A DNA stretch of 64,000 bases from Aeromonas eucrenophila. Lineage in GTDB: Bacteria > Pseudomonadota > Gammaproteobacteria > Enterobacterales > Aeromonadaceae. Position numbers and translations under genes: made by a program. Location of the stretch: the NCBI RefSeq assembly GCF_000819865.1, contig NZ_CDDF01000013.1, positions 1 to 64,000 on the forward strand. Reading direction: 5' to 3'. The notes beneath the pieces were generated by a model. The model made no database searches and was not told the origin of the DNA. It worked only from the letters and a program-made list of their open reading frames with translations. Position 1 is the stretch's first letter, and every line of letters begins with the position of its first letter. Below, in pieces: positions 58,833 to 64,000 of the stretch.

Positions 58833-60611
58833 TCAGCTCACGATGGTCAGATTGGCCAGGTTCATCCCCTGGCGGTTGAGGGTCAGGTATTCCACCAGAT
58901 CGTCGTAGGGCAGCGGGCGGCTGAGCAGGTAGCCCTGAGTGAAGGCGCAGCCCTTCTGGCAGAGGAAGTTGAGCTGCTCGCGGGTCTCGACCCCCTCGAT
59001 CACCACCTGCATGCCGAGGTTGTGGACGATGTTGATGATGCCGTCGAGCAGCAGCCTGTCCTGCTCGTTGAAGGGGATGTGGCGCACGAAGGAGCGGTCG
59101 ATCTTGACCAGGTCCACCGGGAAGGTGCGCAGGTAGTTGAGGGCCGAGTAGCCGGTGCCGAAGTCGTCGATGGCCAGCTTGCAGCCCGCCTCGCGCAGGG
59201 CATCGATCCGCACCCTGTGCTGATCGCTGGTCTCCATCAACAGGGATTCGGTGATCTCGATGATGATGTCCGCCGGATCCAGGCCGAAGTGGTGCATCAC
59301 CCTGAGCCACTCGCTGGCCTCGGGATCTATGGTCTGGAACTCCAGGGTGGAGCGGTTGATGGACATCTGCAGCTCCGGGAAACCGGACTGCTGCAGCCGG
59401 GCCAGATCCCGGCAGGATTGCCACAGCACCAGCGCCCCCAGCCCCTGAATGAGCCCCGCCTCTTCCGCCAGCGGGATGAAGTCCGCCGGCGAGACCTGAC
59501 CCCAGTGGGGATGATACCAGCGCACCAGCGCCTCCAGCTTGGCGACCCGGCCGCTGCGGTTGTCCCAGATCGGCTGATAGGCCATGGTCAGCTGCCCCAG
59601 CTTGATGGCCTCCGCCAGATCCTGCTGCATCTGGTGACGCTGGCTCACCTCCTCACGCATGGAGGAACTGTAAGTACCTATCGGCCGCCCCTGCCGTTTG
59701 GCGACGAACAGCGCCTGCTCCGCATTGCGCAGCAGCTCGTCGCTGTCGGAACCGTCGTTGGGGCAGAGGGTGATCCCCAAGGTCGCCGTCACATAGAGGT
59801 GCTGGTTGGCCAGCATGAAGGGACGGGCGAAACCGCCGATCACCTGCTTGGCAAATACCTCGGCCTGACGGCGATTGACGATGCCGGGCACCAGGAAAGC
59901 AAACTCGTCGCCACCGATGCGGGCCACCAGATCCTCGGTGCGCACCCGGCTCACCAGCCGATCCGACACCTCCCGCAGCAAAGCATCGCCAACATGGTGA
60001 TCCATGCTGTTGTTGACCGCCTTGAAGTTGTTCAGATCCAGCACCATGAGCGCGAAGCGCTCGCCCCGCTCGCAGAAGCGGCTGAGGCAGCGGCCGAACA
60101 GCCAGCGGTTGGGCAGGCCGGTGAGGTTGTCGTAATTCGCCTGGGCCGCGATCTTCTGCTCCGCCAGCTTGGTCTGGGAGAGATCGCTGAAGATGGCGAT
60201 GTACTGGCTGATCTTGCCCCCCTCCCGCAAGGCGCTGATCATCAGCTGCTGGGGATAGAGCTTGCCGTTCTTGCGCTTGTTCCACACCTCGCCGCGCCAG
60301 ATCCCGACCCGCTCCAGGGCGTGATACATGTCGGCGTAGAAGGTCTGATCGTGCAGCCCGGACTTGAGCATGCTGGGGCGCTGGCCGCAGGCCTCTTCCT
60401 CGCTGTAACCGGTGATCTTCTCGAACGCCGGGTTCACCGAGATGATGCGGCTGTCGACATCACACACCAGGATGGCCTCGGACAGGTTGTCATAGACCCG
60501 GTGGGAGAGCTTGAGCTGTTCGGCGTGACGCTTGATGGGATCGATGTTTTCCAGCACCAGCATCAGGTAGTCGGGACGCAGTAGCTTGTCGCGGATCAGT
60601 GTCACTGTCAC
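58833..60611 (-). pseudogene. PAS-GGDEF-EAL part of a split c-di-GMP signalling gene
   Basis: 592 codons: last strands of a PAS domain (TVTLIRDKLLRPDYLMLVLENID), a complete PAS (about 35-150), GGDEF (about 170-330, intact active site RIGGDEFAF) and EAL (about 340-585, EALVRWYHPHWG, NRSTLEF, DDFGTGYSAL). Both catalytic domains look active. The frame opens with GTG overlapping the stop of the upstream GAF-PAS frame (GTGA), in the middle of a PAS domain, so the ancestral gene was one. It could still be translated by re-initiation. Listed as pseudogene because of the break. Confidence 0.7.
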
Positions 60612-61399
60612 CCGCAGAGCACGGAGCCATCCCGGTGCAGGTAGCGCTTCTCCTGGGTGAAGGCGGGCCTGTCCCCCCGTCTGAGCTCTTCATAGTAGGG
60701 AATGCTGACCAGCCAGTCTTCCGGGTGATTGATCTCGGCGGCGGTGCGCTGCTGCAGCTCATGCTGGTTGTAGCCCAGCATCTTCTCGATGGCCGGATTG
60801 ACCCAGATGATCTTCCCCTCCAGGTCGAGCTTGCCGATCCCGACCGGGGCATGGGACATCATGGTGTCCAAGAAGTGAGGGTGTTCCGGTTGCGTCAGGG
60901 GTGTCTGGGGGCGAGGCTGCTGCTGGTACATCAGCGCCAGCTCACGGCCGGCGAGCGGCGCCAGCAGGCGCAGCAGGCCCATGATCTTGTCCATGCTGGG
61001 CATGGCCCGCTTGAACATGACGCTGCACAGCCCCACTGTCTCGCCCTGAGCATCCTTCAGGGCGACGCCGGCGTAACCCTTGACCTGGCAACGCTCCAGC
61101 ACGGCGGCATGGGGGAACAGCTGCCGGATGCGATCGTTGAACCAGGCTTCACCCTGCTGCATGACGATCTCGCCCGGGGTGCCGGCGAGGGGAAAACTGT
61201 AGGAACCTATGTCGAGGGAGGCGGGATGGGCGGCGTGTACGGTGAAAAACAGCCCCGTCTGGTCCTGTCCCGAAATCAGGACGAGATCCGCCCCCACCGC
61301 TTTGGCGATTTCACTCACAAAGGTATCGAAATATCCTTTGCCGCTCAGATGAGACAGGCTTGAGATGATTTGATAGACAGACTCGAGTGCTCGCCTCAT
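60608..61399 (-). pseudogene. GAF-PAS N-terminal part of the split c-di-GMP gene
   Basis: 263 codons: N-terminal helix, GAF domain (about 20-155; VGADLVLISGQDQTGLFF, GYAGVALKDAQGETVG), then a PAS domain (about 175-263) that stops in its PAC motif at HRDGSVLCG. The next frame (minus one) continues with VTVTLIRD, exactly where the PAS strand should go on. Loss of four bases (one copy of a CGGG pair) at 60608-60616 would explain the break. Start at 61399 with a GCCATGAGG context; AAGG lies just upstream. Confidence 0.7.
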
Positions 61400-61498
61400 G
61401 GCAAGGTTCTTTCTCTCCCTGGAAGGTAGAACCCGACTCTACTCAAGAGGCGGGGCCAGTGCAAACATGCACTCCGCAAGATATTAAAAAGCTTTGAG

Positions 61499-61525
61499 AA
61501 AAGGGACCAAAAGGTCCCTTTTTAT
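61499..61525 (-). terminator. Terminator after prlC
   Basis: Stem AAAAGGGACC/GGTCCCTTTT with loop AAAA; outer TTGAGA/TCTCAA can extend it. Lies between prlC (3' end) and the split signalling gene (5' end). Confidence 0.9.
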
Positions 61526-61603
61526 CTCAAAAAACAAGCGCCGATCCCACTATGGCGTGGAACTGTACCTGCTTGAGGCTCATGCTACGGCAGGTACTGA
61601 ATA

Positions 61604-63646
61604 TCAGGCCGCGATCCCGCTGTGGCGCAGCAGCGCATCCACCTGGGGTTCGCGACCCCGGAAGGCGCGGAACAGCTCCATGGGTTCTTTCGAACCGCCC
61701 TTCTCCAGGATGTTCTTCAGGAAGGATTGGCCGGTGGCCGGGTTGAAGATCCCCTCCTCCTCGAAGCGGGAGAAGGCATCCGCCGACAGCACCTCGGCCC
61801 ACTTGTAGCTGTAGTAGCCCGCCGCATAACCGCCGGCGAAGATGTGGGAGAAGCTGTGCTGGAAACGGTTGAACGCGGGCGGCGTCAGCACCGCAACCTG
61901 GCTGCGCACCTCCGCCAGCAGGGCCGGCACCCGCTCGGGATGAGCCGGATCGAACTCCTGGTGCAGGCGGAAATCGAACAGGGCGAACTCCAGCTGGCGC
62001 AGCATCTGCATGGCCGCCTGGAAGTTGCGGGCAGTCAGCATCTTCTCCAGCAGATCGGCGGGCAAGGGCTCGCCGGTCTCGTGATGGCCGGAGATGAAGG
62101 CCAGCGCCTCGGACTCCCAGCACCAGTTCTCCAGGAACTGGCTCGGCAGCTCGACCGCATCCCAGGCCACGCCGTTGATGCCGGCCACCCCGGCCACGTC
62201 GATCTGGGTCAGCATGTGGTGGATGCCGTGACCAAACTCGTGGAACAGGGTCACCACCTCGTTGTGGGTGAACAGGGCGGGTTTGCCATCCACAGGGCCG
62301 TTGAAGTTGCAGGTCAGGTAAGCCACCGGCTTTTGCAGTGACCCATCCTGACGGTAGCGACGACCTAGGCAGACATCCATCCAGGCGCCGCCCTGCTTGT
62401 GTTCGCGGGCGTAGAGATCGAGGTAGAAGCTGCCACGCAGCTCGTCTTCGCTATCGAAGATGTCGTAGAAACGCACATCCGGATGCCAGGTATCGATGCC
62501 GAGGCGCTCGCGCACCTTGATGCCAAACACCCGGCGCACCACCTCGAACAACCCCTTCACCACCTTGTTGGTGGGGAAGTAGGGACGCAGTTGCTCGTCG
62601 GAGATGGAGAATTTGTGCTGCTTGAGCTTCTCGGCGTAGTAGGGAATGTCCCAGGCCGCCAGCTCGCTCTGACCGTGCTGCTCGGTGGCGAAGGCACGGA
62701 TCTCCTCCAACTCTGCCTTGCCCTGGGGCAGGGATTTCGCCGCCAGATCGGTGAGGAAGCCCACCACCTGTTCGGTCTTGTCCGCCATCTTGGTAGCGAG
62801 GGACAGCTCGGCGTAGTTGCCAAAGCCCAGCAGCTGGGCCAGCTCGCGGCGCAGGGAGAGCAGCTCGGTCATGATGGCGGAGTTGTCCCACTTGCCGGCG
62901 TTGGGGCCCTGATCCGAGGCGCGGGTGGTGAAGGCCTCGTACAGCTCGGCGCGCAGCGCGCGGTTGTCCGCATACATCATCACCGGCAGGTAGGAGGGGA
63001 TGTCCAGGGTGAACAGCCAGCCCTGCTGACCCTTGTGTTCCGCCAATTGGCGGGCGGCGGCCAGGGCACTGGCGGGCAACCCGGCCAGCTCGGCTTCGTC
63101 AGTCACCAGCTTGCTCCAACCCTGGGTCGCATCCAGCACGTTGTTGCTGAAGCGGGAGGCCAGCTCGGAGAGGCGGGCCTGGATCTCGCCGTAGCGCTGC
63201 TGCGCCTCGGCGGACAGGCCGATACCGGACAGGCGGAAATCGCGCAGGGTATTCTGGATCTCCTTGCGCTGGGCGCCGCTCAGCAGCGGGAAGTCGTCGC
63301 TCTCGGACAGGGCCAGATAGGCCTGGTAGAGGCCCTCGTGCTGACCGACATAGGTCTGGAATTCGGACAACAGCGGCAGGCAGGCGTCGTGGGCTTCGCG
63401 CAGCGCCTCGCTATTGAGCACGGAATTGAGGTGGCTGACCGGCGACCAGATGCGCGCCAGTCGGTCGTTGACCTCTTCGAGCGGGGCGATCAGGCTGTCC
63501 CAGGTGTGGGGATCCCGCTGGGCCAGCACGTCTTCGATCTTCTGTTTGCAGTCGGCGATGGCCTGCGTCACGGCAGGCTGTACCTGGTCGGGACGGATCT
63601 GACTGAAGGGGGGCAGTGCGTCCATTGTCAGCAAAGGGTTGTTCAT
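61604..63646 (-). CDS. prlC: Oligopeptidase A
   Basis: A 680-residue cytoplasmic M3 zinc metallopeptidase (E. coli 680) that degrades signal peptides and other oligopeptides. Zinc motif VTLFHEFGHGIHHML (HEXXH at about residue 470), with the third ligand region GVAWDAVELPSQFLENWCWE. N-terminus NPLLTMDALPPFSQIRPDQVQPAV is typical. GAGGTACC precedes the ATG. A sigma32-like promoter lies upstream, in line with heat-shock control known for prlC of E. coli. Confidence 0.96.
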   Translation of the reverse strand: MNNPLLTMDALPPFSQIRPDQVQPAVTQAIADCKQKIEDVLAQRDPHTWDSLIAPLEEVNDRLARIWSPVSHLNSVLNSEALREAHDACLPLLSEFQTYVGQHEGLYQAYLALSESDDFPLLSGAQRKEIQNTLRDFRLSGIGLSAEAQQRYGEIQARLSELASRFSNNVLDATQGWSKLVTDEAELAGLPASALAAARQLAEHKGQQGWLFTLDIPSYLPVMMYADNRALRAELYEAFTTRASDQGPNAGKWDNSAIMTELLSLRRELAQLLGFGNYAELSLATKMADKTEQVVGFLTDLAAKSLPQGKAELEEIRAFATEQHGQSELAAWDIPYYAEKLKQHKFSISDEQLRPYFPTNKVVKGLFEVVRRVFGIKVRERLGIDTWHPDVRFYDIFDSEDELRGSFYLDLYAREHKQGGAWMDVCLGRRYRQDGSLQKPVAYLTCNFNGPVDGKPALFTHNEVVTLFHEFGHGIHHMLTQIDVAGVAGINGVAWDAVELPSQFLENWCWESEALAFISGHHETGEPLPADLLEKMLTARNFQAAMQMLRQLEFALFDFRLHQEFDPAHPERVPALLAEVRSQVAVLTPPAFNRFQHSFSHIFAGGYAAGYYSYKWAEVLSADAFSRFEEEGIFNPATGQSFLKNILEKGGSKEPMELFRAFRGREPQVDALLRHSGIAA

Positions 63647-63707
63647 GACTGGGTACCTCTAAATGCTCTACAGCCCCTGCCGTCCAGAAGCTTGCTTGGA
63701 CCACCTA

Positions 63708-63736
63708 AGATGTAGGCAGAAACCCCATTAATCAAG
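63708..63736 (-). promoter_or_regulatory. Candidate heat-shock (sigma32) promoter of prlC
   Basis: Minus strand CTTGATT, 14 bases, CTACATCT: close to the CTTGAAA / CCCCATNT pattern in the -35 half, weaker in the -10 half. About 60 bases before the prlC start. Confidence 0.4.
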
Positions 63737-63819
63737 CCTTTGCCGCCGAGAGCGCGGCCAGTTGCCCACTTTTCGCCAAAACCCGTTCATTTAATAGTCA
63801 CATCGACTGCCAGAAACGA

Positions 63820-63845
63820 CGATGCCGGTCCAAAGACCGGCATCG
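63820..63845 (-). terminator. Terminator hairpin after hemB
   Basis: Perfect 11-base-pair stem CGATGCCGGTC/GACCGGCATCG with a four-base loop; tail TCGTTTCT on the minus strand. Lies 21 bases past the hemB stop. Confidence 0.75.
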
Positions 63846-63866
63846 TGGGGCACAGTGGCAGCGGGA

Positions 63867-64000
<134 letters not shown>

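Overview
The window looks like a chromosomal segment of an Aeromonas species. It is GC-rich gammaproteobacterial DNA with gene neighbourhoods shared with E. coli: hemG-trkH-yigZ-pepQ beside an rRNA operon, fadBA, glyQS, ubiD-fre, rho-trxA-rhlB-gppA and rsmJ/prlC. It also carries a lipoprotein lipase closely resembling the Aeromonas extracellular lipase as I remember it. The genus call rests on recognised proteins and gene order, not on a database search.

Layout. The left edge (1-180) holds minus-strand tandem P1/P2 promoters of an rRNA operon whose 16S gene lies just outside. The operon pepQ-yigZ-trkH-hemG (minus) runs toward it. Lipid and ketone metabolism follows: aacS (acetoacetyl-CoA synthetase), then fadB-fadA. 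At 10.2-13.8 kb a response regulator, a histidine kinase and a sugar-type ABC solute-binding protein form an operon with no permease or ATPase. At 14-18 kb lie tusA, a YoaB-like RidA protein, a YiaD-like lipoprotein, and an array of four paralogous small secreted Arg/Asp-rich proteins with no recognised family. Next to that array are a broken copy of the 3' end of tag and the intact tag gene. glyQ-glyS follow, then an AT-rich two-gene insert (21.2-22.2 kb) that looks foreign.

At 22.7-27.5 kb are small envelope proteins: a lipoprotein, a DMT transporter, a PliG-like lysozyme inhibitor, a DM13 protein, an Mtr-type tryptophan permease and a 4-TM protein. tnaA with a clear TnaC leader peptide sits at 27.7-29.4 kb. 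A nitric-oxide detoxification block spans 29.6-35.7 kb: norV-norW-(YeaR-like DUF1971)-(NapH-like Fe-S membrane protein), divergent from norR. A sigma54 promoter and three GT-N7-AC NorR boxes lie between norV and norR. A LacI-family regulator and the complete branched-chain amino-acid ABC operon livJHMGF follow, then an AraC regulator/LysE exporter pair and glpE-glpG.

The right part holds the lipase, ubiK, fre-ubiD, a secreted protein of unknown function, rho, trxA, rhlB-gppA, a DUF4382 lipoprotein, a Rof-like Rho inhibitor, rsmJ, a c-di-GMP signalling gene split in two by an apparent frameshift, prlC and the 3' end of hemB.

Most notable: (1) the four-copy secreted-protein family beside a duplicated tag fragment; (2) two independent operon-junction duplications (response regulator/kinase and livH/livM), each leaving a mini-ORF joined to both neighbours by ATGA overlaps; (3) the AT-rich two-gene cassette; (4) the two-component system with an orphan binding protein; (5) the split GAF-PAS-PAS-GGDEF-EAL gene; (6) the TnaC leader and the NorR/sigma54 control region, both readable from sequence.
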